A DNA stretch of 64,000 bases from Rhodothermus profundi (GTDB taxonomy: Bacteria; Bacteroidota; Rhodothermia; Rhodothermales; Rhodothermaceae), in assembly GCF_900142415.1 (NCBI RefSeq), contig NZ_FRAU01000007.1, positions 1-64,000 on the forward strand. Reading direction: 5' to 3'. The position numbers and the translations under genes were made by a program. The notes below the pieces were generated by a model. The model ran no database searches. It worked only from the letters and a program-made list of their open reading frames with translations, and was not told the DNA's origin. Below, piece by piece: positions 8,594 through 16,958 of the stretch (its first letter is position 1; the number at the start of each line of letters is the position of its first letter).

Positions 8594-9874
8594 ATGTCGG
8601 ACGCGGCCCGTACGCCACAGGAACGGCTGGATACACAGGTGTCGTCTTCGGAGCCCAGCCTGTTTGCCAAGTGCCACAAATTCTTTGCGCCAGACGGCGA
8701 TTACGCCCGGGTGCAGGCGGCGGGCCTGTACCCATACTTTCGTCCCATTGAGCGCAATGAAGGAACCCGCGCCATTATTAACGGCCGGGAAGTCATCATG
8801 GCGGGCTCAAACAACTACCTGGGGCTTACTTCGGACCCCCGGGTTAAAGAAGCCGCTATCGAAGCGGTCCGTAAGTACGGAACGGGGTGTACGGGAAGCC
8901 GCTTTCTCAATGGTACGCTGGACCTGCACCTGGAGCTGGAAGAGCGTCTGGCCCGCTTCATGGGACGGGAAGCCTGCATCGTCTTCTCGACCGGATACAT
9001 GACCAACATGGGCGTCATCCAGGCGCTCACTTCCAAAAATGACATCATCTTTTCGGATAAGGACAATCACGCAAGCATCGTGGCCGGGACGCAGGTCAGC
9101 CTGGCCGATACGGTGCGCTACCGGCACAACGACCTGGATCATCTGCGCCGCCTGCTCGAACGCGCACAGGCCGAACGTCCGGAAGCGGGGAAGCTGATCG
9201 TTACCGATGGCGTATTCTCTATGAGCGGCGTGATTGCCCGCGTGCCAGAGCTGGTGGAGCTGGCCGAAGAGTTCGGCGCCGCACTCATGCTGGACGATGC
9301 CCATGCCGTCGGCGTCATCGGTCCGGGCGGACGGGGCTCGGCTGCCTATTTCGGCCTGGAGCACAAGGTGCACCTGACCGTCGGCACCTTCTCGAAAAGC
9401 TTTGCCTCCCTGGGCGGGTTCTGCGTGGGCGACCGCGATGTGATCGAATACATCCGCCACACCAGCTCTGCCCATATTTTTTCGGCCTCCATGCCGCCCG
9501 CCAACGTGGCCACCGTTCTGAAATGCCTCGACATCATTGAACAGGAACCGGAACGGCTCGAGCGGCTCTGGAAAATTTCGGACTACATGCGCGAAGGCTT
9601 CCGAAACGCTGGCTTTAACGTCTGGAACAGCCAGACGCCCATTATTCCCGTCGTTATCGGAGACATGATGACCTGCTTCCGGTTCTGGCGCGAGCTACTG
9701 GAAGAAGGGGTATTCGTCAACGCGGTGGTCCCGCCAGCCGTACCCCAGGGCCAGGCGCTCATGCGAACGTCGTTCATGGCCACGCACACCGACGAAGAGC
9801 TGGACTACATCCTAGAAGCATTCTACCGCGTCGGTAAGCGACTGGGCGTCATCCAGGCCAATGGAAGCTGTTAA
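8594..9874 (+). CDS. spt: Serine palmitoyltransferase (sphingolipid synthesis, PLP enzyme)
   Basis: A PLP-dependent alpha-oxoamine synthase. I assign serine palmitoyltransferase, which condenses serine with an acyl-CoA or acyl-ACP to 3-ketosphinganine, because the sequence follows the Bacteroides-type enzyme closely. The pattern includes AAGLYPYFRPIE, SNNYLGLTSDP, KYGTGCTGSRFLNGTLDLH, DNHASIVAG, LMLDDAHAVGVIG, and the PLP lysine in GTFSKSFASLGGF (about residue 268). The close relatives AONS and glycine C-acetyltransferase have a different lysine-loop consensus. Start at 8594 (MSDAART) is chosen because AGGA lies seven bases upstream; the frame also opens at 8579 and 8588. The next gene overlaps by 14 bases. 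Confidence 0.85.
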   Translation: MSDAARTPQERLDTQVSSSEPSLFAKCHKFFAPDGDYARVQAAGLYPYFRPIERNEGTRAIINGREVIMAGSNNYLGLTSDPRVKEAAIEAVRKYGTGCTGSRFLNGTLDLHLELEERLARFMGREACIVFSTGYMTNMGVIQALTSKNDIIFSDKDNHASIVAGTQVSLADTVRYRHNDLDHLRRLLERAQAERPEAGKLIVTDGVFSMSGVIARVPELVELAEEFGAALMLDDAHAVGVIGPGGRGSAAYFGLEHKVHLTVGTFSKSFASLGGFCVGDRDVIEYIRHTSSAHIFSASMPPANVATVLKCLDIIEQEPERLERLWKISDYMREGFRNAGFNVWNSQTPIIPVVIGDMMTCFRFWRELLEEGVFVNAVVPPAVPQGQALMRTSFMATHTDEELDYILEAFYRVGKRLGVIQANGSC

Positions 9875-11030
9875 ATCCCCGGAGACGGCCGTCGTTGACA
9901 CGCCGGTGCAGGTAGTGCCGGTACGCAGCAGACGCCTCCTGCGCAAATTTATCGATTTACCGTACCGGCTCTACCGCGGGCATCCTTACTGGGTCCCTCC
10001 GCTGCGCCGAGACGTGGCAGAGACGCTCTCCCCGCGGAAAAACCCGTTCTTCGAACACGGCCAGATTCAGCCGTTTGTGGCCCTGGATGCATCCGGGCGC
10101 GTGGTCGGACGCATTGCGGCGATCATCAACGGCATGCACCTGAAGAAGTACAACGATGGAGTTGGTTTTTTCGGCTTCTTTGAGTGCGTGTCGGATTTTG
10201 CCGTCGCCCGCGCCCTCTTCGATGCCGCCGCCGAATGGCTCCGCGCGCAGGGCCTGCAACGCATGCGGGGCCCCACCAACCCCTCCCTGAATGATGTAGC
10301 CGGTCTTCTGGTCAACGGCTTCGATCGCGCTCCTTCTATCCTGATGCCCTATAACCCGCCTTACTACGCCGACTTTCTGGAGCAGGCGGGCTTTGAGCGG
10401 GTCATGACCATGTGGGCCTACTATGTTCATAAAAAATACCTGAAAACAGAAAAATTAGAACGCGGCGTTGCCCTGGTTCGGCGGCGCAACCCCACCATCA
10501 CGTTGCGCACGCTCGACATGCGCCGCTTCGACGAAGAGGCCCGAACCGTGCTGGACATCTATAATGAAGCCTGGTCGGAAAACTGGGGCCATGTGCCCAT
10601 GACCGAAAACGAATTTCAGCACCTGGCCCGCGCTTTAAAGCAGGTCGTGGACCCGGAATTAGTCCTGATTCTTGAGGATGAGGGCTATCCCATCGCCTTC
10701 TCGCTGTTGCTGCCCAATCTCAACCAGGCCCTCCGGCATGCACGTAACGGACGCCTGTTTCCTTTCGGTCTCATCAAGGTGCTGCTGGCTGCTAACCTGG
10801 GCGCCATCTATGAGACCCGTATGCCGCTCATGGGCATCCGCAAGAAGTACCACGGACGCGGCCTCGATGCCCTGCTCGTACTGGAGACCATCCAACGTGG
10901 CAAACGCCGCGGGTATGAAGCGTGCGAGATGAGCTGGGTGCTCGACACCAACAAAGTTTTGCTGAACGCCCTCAACCATTTAGGGGCCGTGGTGGATAAG
11001 GAGTATGCTCTCTTCGAAAAATCCCTTTGA
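9861..11030 (+). CDS. GNAT-like acyltransferase, 389 residues, linked to spt
   Basis: A long protein of the GNAT N-acyltransferase superfamily. A middle block (RMRGPTNPSLNDVAGLLVNGF, then PYNPPYYADFLEQAGFERVMTMWAYYV) and a C-terminal acyl-CoA-site-like block (MGIRKKYHGRGLDALLVLETIQRGKRRGYEACEMSWVLDTN) are visible. Twice the length of ordinary GNAT enzymes, it probably has two such folds. The 14-base overlap with spt argues for a joint pathway. Bacterial ceramide synthesis needs an N-acyltransferase, and this is the natural candidate by position, though not by demonstrated homology to known bacterial ceramide synthases. Confidence 0.75.
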   Translation: MEAVKSPETAVVDTPVQVVPVRSRRLLRKFIDLPYRLYRGHPYWVPPLRRDVAETLSPRKNPFFEHGQIQPFVALDASGRVVGRIAAIINGMHLKKYNDGVGFFGFFECVSDFAVARALFDAAAEWLRAQGLQRMRGPTNPSLNDVAGLLVNGFDRAPSILMPYNPPYYADFLEQAGFERVMTMWAYYVHKKYLKTEKLERGVALVRRRNPTITLRTLDMRRFDEEARTVLDIYNEAWSENWGHVPMTENEFQHLARALKQVVDPELVLILEDEGYPIAFSLLLPNLNQALRHARNGRLFPFGLIKVLLAANLGAIYETRMPLMGIRKKYHGRGLDALLVLETIQRGKRRGYEACEMSWVLDTNKVLLNALNHLGAVVDKEYALFEKSL

Positions 11031-11724
11031 AAATATTCGCTTTATCTACTTTGACCTGGACGACACGTTGCTCGACCACCGCGCGGCCGAACAGGCAGCC
11101 CTGGCCGATGTGAAAGCGGCCTTCCCGGACGTTTTTGCCCACGTACCCCTGGAAAAACTGCTGCATACCTATCACACCATCAACACCGAACTCTGGAAGC
11201 AGTACCAGCAGGGCACCATTGACCGCCCAGCGCTGATGCATGCCCGTTTTGCCCGGCTCATCGACGCGCTAGCGCTGCGCAACGTTACTCCTGATCAGCT
11301 CAACGCCTGCTATATGGACCGCTACCGCCAACACTGGCGCTGGACACCCGGTGCCCGCGACGCCTTTCTGACCATCGCAAAGCACTTTCCAGTAGGCATC
11401 CTGACAAATGGCTTTGCGGCGGTGCAACACGCTAAGCTGGCGCGCTTTCCGGAGCTGCGCCAGCACACGCGTGCCCTGGTTATCAGCGAAGAAGTCGGCG
11501 TCGCTAAGCCTCACCCTGCCCTCTTTGCACAGGCCGCGCGCGCTGCAGCAACCGAGCCCGCTGCAATTCTGTACGTAGGCGATTCGTTTGGCAGCGACGT
11601 CGTCGGAGCACAAAACGCCGGATGGCAGGTGGCATGGTATACTCCTACGCCACCCGCATCTGTCCCGGAAGGGGTCTTTACCTTCAGGTGCTGGCCTGCG
11701 CTGCTACGCCAGCTCGGTCTTTGA
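11005..11724 (+). CDS. HAD-superfamily hydrolase (YjjG-like phosphatase)
   Basis: A 239-residue haloacid dehalogenase-type phosphatase. Motif I is IYFDLDDTLLDH, motif II is VGILTNG, motif III lysine is in VGVAKPHPALF, and motif IV is LYVGDSFGSDVVGAQNAGW. A helical cap lies between motifs I and II, as in YjjG-type nucleotidases. The start overlaps the acyltransferase gene by 26 bases, and AAGGAG lies just before the ATG. It may be a general house-cleaning phosphatase, or it may remove phosphate in the lipid pathway encoded upstream; sequence does not decide. Its 3' end overlaps the convergent hypothetical gene by 21 bases. Confidence 0.85.
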   Translation: MLSSKNPFENIRFIYFDLDDTLLDHRAAEQAALADVKAAFPDVFAHVPLEKLLHTYHTINTELWKQYQQGTIDRPALMHARFARLIDALALRNVTPDQLNACYMDRYRQHWRWTPGARDAFLTIAKHFPVGILTNGFAAVQHAKLARFPELRQHTRALVISEEVGVAKPHPALFAQAARAAATEPAAILYVGDSFGSDVVGAQNAGWQVAWYTPTPPASVPEGVFTFRCWPALLRQLGL

Positions 11725-12081
11725 TGAGGTACCGGTTGTGACCGGACGCGCGCTGCGCCCTTCCACAGGCGGTCGATCTTCCTGCGTAGCAGCCCAGAGT
11801 CGCTCAACCAGCTCCCAGGCAGCCCACACCTGATCCTTCAGGCCTTCCAGCCGGACCTGAAGGTGGGCTGCATTACGCCACAGGTCGGGTCGCAGACTTG
11901 TCTGCACATGCTGGAGCAGGCGACCGCCGTCTGCATATGCCTGGTCGATCTCCTGCGCTAGCATCTGCAGCTCACGGGCAAGCTGCGCGAGCACCTGCAG
12001 GGCTTCTTGCTCTGCCGCTCCGTCCGGCATGACCAGGGGCCAGTGGACGTGCATTGCCTGGCGCTGATTTGCATCGGCCAT
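11704..12081 (-). CDS. Hypothetical helical protein
   Basis: A 125-residue protein without a family I recognise. ATG at 12081 (MADANQRQAM) is chosen because GGAAG lies seven bases upstream; the frame is open to 12135. The central part (residues 20-110) is strongly helical and Leu/Gln-rich with heptad-like spacing (EALQVLAQLARELQMLAQEID), so a coiled coil or helical bundle is likely. The C-terminal tail is low-complexity (Ser/Thr/Arg). There is no signal peptide. It is convergent with the HAD gene and divergent from the receiver-like gene. Confidence 0.6.
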   Translation of the reverse strand: MADANQRQAMHVHWPLVMPDGAAEQEALQVLAQLARELQMLAQEIDQAYADGGRLLQHVQTSLRPDLWRNAAHLQVRLEGLKDQVWAAWELVERLWAATQEDRPPVEGRSARPVTTGTSSKTELA

Positions 12082-12302
12082 AGCGCTTCCGGATGTTAGA
12101 AAGTGCTGTTTCCGTAATGACCACTTTTTTCGCATTCGGATCCCGCACTGCCCCGAAAAAACGCAGGCCCTTTAGTTGGCGCAACACTTTTTTTGCCAGA
12201 AAACCGAGGGGCTATGCGCCAATAGTACTTTCAAGTTCAGCGTAGAGCTTCGAGCTTATAGTCAAAGCTCGTTGTATTCTGCTGTGTTGTTTTTGTTGTT
12301 TT

Positions 12303-12740
12303 ATGTCCCACCGTGCAATTAATGGGCAGCGTCGGTTGCTGCTCCTACTGGACGCGGATACGGCCCTCCATCCCTTCATCCAGGCAGCCCTGCGTAGGGC
12401 GCCCTATGCGCCGTTGCGCTACCTGGAATGCCATCCGGTGGTCAATGCAGAGCAGCTCCGAAATCATCTGCACGAACGCCGTTATCATGTAGCGTTGCTC
12501 TCGTTGGAGTCCATAGGGCATCCCACCCGACCCCTTCTGGAAAATGCGCACCGCACCATCCAGTTAATTCAGGAAGCCCCCGTGGACCACCAACCTCCGG
12601 CGGTCGCCATGACTTCGGTCGGCACCTCAGCCCACCGCGAAGCCATACTTCGCCTAGGATTTGCCGGCTACCTGTGCAAACCGTTCACGCTTGCCACCCT
12701 GTTTCAGGAACTGAGTACAGCCCTGGCGCTCAGCACCTGA
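12303..12740 (+). CDS. Response-regulator receiver-like protein lacking the phosphoacceptor Asp
   Basis: A stand-alone receiver-fold protein of 145 residues. The acidic pocket (LLLLLDADT, Asp17 and Asp19), the switch Thr/Ser (AMTSVG) and the lysine (GYLCKPFTL, Lys126) are kept. The strand that should end in the phosphorylated aspartate reads VALLSLES, with Ser67 in its place. It is therefore probably a pseudo-receiver that signals by binding rather than phosphorylation. There is no output domain and no adjacent histidine kinase. Its 3' end is one base from the convergent DUF493 gene. Confidence 0.75.
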   Translation: MSHRAINGQRRLLLLLDADTALHPFIQAALRRAPYAPLRYLECHPVVNAEQLRNHLHERRYHVALLSLESIGHPTRPLLENAHRTIQLIQEAPVDHQPPAVAMTSVGTSAHREAILRLGFAGYLCKPFTLATLFQELSTALALST

Positions 12741-12741
12741 A

Positions 12742-13017
12742 TCACAGCGCAATCACGCCGCGCACGCGAGCGGCTGCCTTGTAGATGGCAATGATTTCAT
12801 CACTGGAGCGCACTTCCATCCGCGCCGTCAGGCTAATGTAATTGCCTTTGCGGGACTCGCGGATCGTGACCGGATAGTGTCCAAAAACAGCCCGAAGCGC
12901 CTCACGCTCGCTGGAAGGGGCAATAAACTTGAACAGATACTCAGCCGGCCACTCGTTCTGGTCATCCAGCAGCTCCTGAAACCGATCCCACCAGTTCTGC
13001 TGCGGTAAACTGTCCAT
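12742..13017 (-). CDS. DUF493 (YbeD-like) family protein
   Basis: A 91-residue protein of the DUF493/YbeD family, small alpha/beta proteins with an ACT-like fold. Recognised from YLFKFIAPSSEREALRAVFG, the SRKGNYISLTARMEVRSSDEIIAIYKAAARVRGVIAL pattern (family: GnYvsvTv...s.eq...iY..l.....V...L) and the matching length. The function in this lineage is not known. The 250-base gap to the divergent ROK gene is AT-rich and must hold promoters for both. Confidence 0.82.
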   Translation of the reverse strand: MDSLPQQNWWDRFQELLDDQNEWPAEYLFKFIAPSSEREALRAVFGHYPVTIRESRKGNYISLTARMEVRSSDEIIAIYKAAARVRGVIAL

Positions 13018-13247
13018 CGACGTAATTTCCTGCCTGTTTTTTCCCAGAGCTTCGGTTACTCACAGGCAAAAAGTACGCCCGTTCAATCTGTTCGTTCATC
13101 CTCCTACGACGAAAGCCAATACCGATAAGCCCCCTGTTTCACCCGATCGCAACTTTTTTATTTTAACTTAATAGAAGACAACATCTTACAATCTGCCTGA
13201 ATCTTTCAAAGCAAAATCAAGATTTAATTTTTATCTTTCAACATCTA

Positions 13248-13259
13248 AAAAGCGCTTTT
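13248..13259. promoter_or_regulatory. Palindromic candidate operator before the ROK regulator
   Basis: A perfect 12-bp palindrome, AAAAGCGCTTTT, ends eight bases before the ROK start codon, within an AT-rich 250-base gap. Its position over the ribosome-binding region suggests autoregulation, but no second copy was noticed nearby. Confidence 0.35.
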
Positions 13260-13267
13260 CAAAAAAT

Positions 13268-14521
13268 ATGCTGCTGGGGACCAATCTCAAACACGCCAAG
13301 GCCTATAATTTCCGGATCATCTTGGAGACAATCCGGCGCTTTGGTCCAATTTCACGCGCCGATGTAGCTCGTCGCACGGAACTCACCGCTCAGACCGTCT
13401 CCAATATCACCCGGGAATTGCTGGGGATGGGGCTGATCTATGAGGCCGAACGACGACGCGACGGGCGAGGAGCCCCTTCGATTCTGCTGGCCATCAACCC
13501 TGATGGCGCTTACTCCATCGGGCTCGATCTGGATCGCGACCATCTGACTGCGTTGCTGGTAGACTTCGCCGGCCAGATCCGCCGACGCGTCTATCAGACG
13601 CTGGAAGGAGTCCTGCCTCCCGAGCAGGCCATGGATTTGCTGGCCCGAACGGCAGAACGGCTCCTTCAGGACACCGGCGTGCCTCGCGAAAAGGTCTGGG
13701 GCATTGGCGTGGGCATTCCAGGACCCCTGGACGTCTCAAAGGATGGCCACGTTACCAACATTGCCAACCCCCGAGCTTTTCCTGGATGGCGCCGCGTCCC
13801 GGTCGTCGATATTCTGGAACAACGCCTCAGGCTGCCCATCTTCCTGGAAAACAACGCCACGGCAGCAGCCGTCGGCGAACGCTGGTACGGCGCCGGTCAA
13901 CATATCCCTACCTTCTTCTACGTATTCTTCAGTGAAGGACTGGGGGGTGGACTCATTTTCAACGGCCTGCCTTATGACGGCTATACCGGTAACGCCGGCG
14001 AGCTGGGCTACTGCTACCTTCCTCCCGAAATCTTCTCGGCCGAAGATCTGCACGTTTTCAAAAAACCCCATCTGGGCATTCTGTTCAGCGTCCCCCGCCT
14101 GTATCGTCAGCTCCAGGAAGCCGGCTACACGGCTCGCAGCCTGGAAGACCTGGAACAGCTCTTCCAGGACAAAAACCCGGTGTTGATCGACTGGCTGCAC
14201 GAGGGACTGGAACATCTTGCCCCGATCATCCTAGCCATCGAGTACATAATTGATCCAGAAGCCATCTTTTTCGGGGGGCGCTTACCAGAAACCATCATTG
14301 CCTATATCATCGAATGGTTGCAACAGCGCCTGGCTGAACTGCGCATTGAAGAAAAACCTCCAGTGCGCCTGTTGCCCGGGACGGCCGGGGTCGATGCTGC
14401 CGCTCTCGGCGTAGCTACCCTGCCCCTTTATGTCCAACTGGCTCCGGGACTCCACGTGTTGCTGAAGACGGGTAATGGTGAAGCCCTGACCCCAACCCGT
14501 TCGTCTGCCCCCGCCCGTTAA
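13268..14521 (+). CDS. ROK-family transcriptional repressor (NagC/XylR type), zinc motif missing
   Basis: A 417-residue protein with an N-terminal winged helix (ISRADVARRTELTAQTVSNITRELLGMGLI, about residues 25-60) and a C-terminal ROK sugar-kinase-like domain (YSIGLDLDRDHLTALLVDFAG; VWGIGVGIPGPLD; LENNATAAAVGERWYGAG; YTGNAGELGYCYLPPE). ROK proteins normally continue after GELGH with a Cys-rich zinc loop (CxCGxxGCxE). Here the His is Tyr and the Cys loop is absent, so sugar sensing is probably altered. No sugar genes adjoin it; the target is likely elsewhere or its own promoter. Its stop overlaps the convergent hydrolase gene. Confidence 0.88.
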   Translation: MLLGTNLKHAKAYNFRIILETIRRFGPISRADVARRTELTAQTVSNITRELLGMGLIYEAERRRDGRGAPSILLAINPDGAYSIGLDLDRDHLTALLVDFAGQIRRRVYQTLEGVLPPEQAMDLLARTAERLLQDTGVPREKVWGIGVGIPGPLDVSKDGHVTNIANPRAFPGWRRVPVVDILEQRLRLPIFLENNATAAAVGERWYGAGQHIPTFFYVFFSEGLGGGLIFNGLPYDGYTGNAGELGYCYLPPEIFSAEDLHVFKKPHLGILFSVPRLYRQLQEAGYTARSLEDLEQLFQDKNPVLIDWLHEGLEHLAPIILAIEYIIDPEAIFFGGRLPETIIAYIIEWLQQRLAELRIEEKPPVRLLPGTAGVDAAALGVATLPLYVQLAPGLHVLLKTGNGEALTPTRSSAPAR

Positions 14522-15441
14522 AAGGTTCCAAAAAGAAAACGAAGTACCTGCTGCGCAAACACTTCCGGCTGCTCTAAAACCAACAGGTGGCCGGCATGGG
14601 GGATAAGTATACCCTGCGCTTCAGGAAGCCGCTGCAGGGCCACTTGAAGGATATCGGCTGGTGTCTCGGTGGGCCTGAACAATCGATTGGGAATGAGCTG
14701 ATCATCTTCCCCAAATACCACCAGGGTGGGGTGCGACACTTCAGGCAACCGCGCAAACACCGGCTCGTCCAGCATACCGGCTATCGCCCGCGCATTGGCT
14801 TCGGCATAGGCTCGAAAATCAGCGCGCCGCTGCATTTGCTCGCGTTGCTGCAACAGCCAACCGAACCGATCCGGATCCCAATGGGCAAAGTTGCGCTGCA
14901 CGTTCTGCGCGTAAAGCGCCGGTGGCATGGCTTCAATGGCTTCGGCCGTAAACAGCAGTTTCAACTGGGCCGCCGCTTCCGGCGTGAACGTCTCAATCCC
15001 GGCTGGCGCCGCCAGCACCAACCGACGAACGCGCGCCGGATGCCGGAGCGCCAGAGTAAGCGCAATCTGCCCTCCCATGGACAGGCCGATCAGATCAACC
15101 TGCCTCAGCCCCAGCGCATCCAACCAGGAGACCAGCACCTCGGCATAAAAGGACGGGGTGGCCGGTACGTTGTGCTTGTCCGAAAGTCCAAATCCGGGCA
15201 GATCCAACGCCAGAACGCGTGCCTTGCGGCGAAGCAACGGAACCACAGCCCGCCAGATCGACAGGTTGGTACCCAGACCGTGCACCAGTACCACCGGTGG
15301 GCCAGCGGTGCGGCTGTCGTGGTACACCAGGCGGTACCCCTGCACCTGAATGGTGTCAAGCGCCGCCGGATAGCCTGCCAGCGGCTGAGCCGCTGCATGC
15401 GGAACGGCCACCAGCATCATGAGCAGTCCTATTCGTTTCAT
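14518..15441 (-). CDS. Exported alpha/beta hydrolase
   Basis: A 307-residue alpha/beta-hydrolase with a signal peptide (MKRIGLLMMLVAVPHAAAQ). Core motifs: oxyanion-hole LVHGLGTNLSIW, ALDLPGFGLSD, nucleophile elbow GLSMGG (Ser121), acid in VFGEDDQLIP and base in PHAGHLLVLE. It probably cleaves an ester, thioester or similar bond in the periplasm. It is the last gene of a six-gene minus-strand operon and overlaps the CoA-ligase gene by four bases. A role releasing a free carboxylic acid for uptake and activation fits the context but is inferred. Confidence 0.87.
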   Translation of the reverse strand: MKRIGLLMMLVAVPHAAAQPLAGYPAALDTIQVQGYRLVYHDSRTAGPPVVLVHGLGTNLSIWRAVVPLLRRKARVLALDLPGFGLSDKHNVPATPSFYAEVLVSWLDALGLRQVDLIGLSMGGQIALTLALRHPARVRRLVLAAPAGIETFTPEAAAQLKLLFTAEAIEAMPPALYAQNVQRNFAHWDPDRFGWLLQQREQMQRRADFRAYAEANARAIAGMLDEPVFARLPEVSHPTLVVFGEDDQLIPNRLFRPTETPADILQVALQRLPEAQGILIPHAGHLLVLEQPEVFAQQVLRFLFGTF

Positions 15442-16958
15442 TGGTTCAGCCGGTTGAGCGCCTGCGCGCGGAGGGCGCGCTTGTCACATTTACCTGTCGG
15501 CCCAAGCGGAAGCGTCTCCAGAAAAAACACATGGCGCGGCACCTTGTAACCGGCCAGCTGCGTCCGGCAATAAGCCTGCACCGCCTCGGCCGTCAGCGTC
15601 CGCCCGGGCTTCAACACCAGAAAAGCAGCGCCTGTCTCGCCCCACTTTGGATCCGGCACGCCCACCACAGCCGCCTCAGCTACGTCCGGATGCCGCCGAA
15701 GCACGGCCTCAACCTCGGCAGGATAGACATTTTCTCCGCCGCTGATATACATGTCCTTCTTGCGTCCCACGACATAGAAATAGCCGTCTGCATCCTGCCG
15801 CACCAGATCGCCCGTGTGGAACCAGCCCGCTGCGTCGATCGCTTCGGCCGTCGCTTCCGGCCGTTGCCAGTAACCCGGCGTTACCACCGGTCCCCGCATC
15901 AGCAGTTCGCCCACGGTATCCACCCCCACCTCACGTCCCTGCTCATCGACCACGCGCACCTCAACATAGAAATTGGGGAGCCCTATCGACCCGATCTTTC
16001 GGAGGGCATCGGCCTCCGAAAGCGAAAAGCAATTGACGCCCACTTCCGTCATGCCAAATCCCTGACGAATCGGGACCCCCTTCGCATGCCACCGCCGAAT
16101 CAGCGGCTCCGGCATTGCCTCGCCTCCTACCACCGCATAGCGGACGGTCGAAAGCGACGTGCGCTCAAAGCGGGGATGCTCGGCCAGCATCCGGAGCATA
16201 GTGGGCACGCCCCAGAGAATGGTGATGCCGGCCTCCTCACAGAGCTGAAGAATCTGGCCCGGATCAAAGCGGTCCAGTAGATAGGTATGCCCTCCTTTGA
16301 ACAGAAAAGGCGTCAGCAGCACATTCCAGCCTCCTGTATGGTAAAACGGCGCCGCATTAAAGGAAACGTCCTGGCTGGTCAGATCCAGACGATGGATGGT
16401 ATTAAAGGCATTCCAGGCGATCATGCCATGCGTAATGATCGCCCCTTTAGGACGGCCAGTCGTACCCGAGGTGTAAAGGATCATGAGCGGATCCTCCAGG
16501 TGCACCGCAGGACGCACCTTTCGCTGCGCACCGGACCGAGCAAACGTACGCACCGTCTCCAGCGGAAGCAAGGCGTCGACGCCCAGCGTCCGCGCCACGT
16601 CCGTATAAGGCGCATCATAGACGAGCAACGCGGGCGTACTGTCGGCCACCTGGTAGGCCAGCTCCGGGGCAGCCAGTCGGTAATTGAGGGGCACCAGGAT
16701 CCATCCTGCCTTCTGACAGGCCACAAACAGCAGCACATGCTCGGGCCGGTTTTCGGCCAGCACGGCGATGCGGTCTCCCTTCTGCACGTCAAATTGCGCT
16801 GTCAGGACGGCCGCCAGTGCCTCACCTTCGTCATGCAGCCGCGCAAACGTCCAGCGCTCACCGGTCGGCACCCAGGTAAGCGCGGGACGCTCCGGCCAGT
16901 ACTGCGCGTTTCGTTCCAGCCAGTCGGTGCGAATGAAGGGTTGCCGATCGGATTTCAT
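15438..16958 (-). CDS. AMP-forming acyl-CoA ligase
   Basis: A 506-residue ANL-superfamily ligase. The P-loop-like core is LMILYTSGTTGRPKGAIIT; later motifs are GFGMTEVGVNCF, GELLMRGPVVTPGYW, WFHTGDLVRQDADGYFYVVGRKKDMYISGGENVYPAEVE, and the C-terminal lysine in GPTGKCDKRAL. It activates a carboxylic acid to its acyl-CoA via acyl-AMP. The substrate may be a fatty, aromatic or short-chain acid; the sequence is of the general long/medium-chain and o-succinylbenzoate-like type. It overlaps both neighbours by four bases, so expression is tightly coupled with the symporter and the hydrolase. Confidence 0.9.
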   Translation of the reverse strand: MKSDRQPFIRTDWLERNAQYWPERPALTWVPTGERWTFARLHDEGEALAAVLTAQFDVQKGDRIAVLAENRPEHVLLFVACQKAGWILVPLNYRLAAPELAYQVADSTPALLVYDAPYTDVARTLGVDALLPLETVRTFARSGAQRKVRPAVHLEDPLMILYTSGTTGRPKGAIITHGMIAWNAFNTIHRLDLTSQDVSFNAAPFYHTGGWNVLLTPFLFKGGHTYLLDRFDPGQILQLCEEAGITILWGVPTMLRMLAEHPRFERTSLSTVRYAVVGGEAMPEPLIRRWHAKGVPIRQGFGMTEVGVNCFSLSEADALRKIGSIGLPNFYVEVRVVDEQGREVGVDTVGELLMRGPVVTPGYWQRPEATAEAIDAAGWFHTGDLVRQDADGYFYVVGRKKDMYISGGENVYPAEVEAVLRRHPDVAEAAVVGVPDPKWGETGAAFLVLKPGRTLTAEAVQAYCRTQLAGYKVPRHVFFLETLPLGPTGKCDKRALRAQALNRLNQ

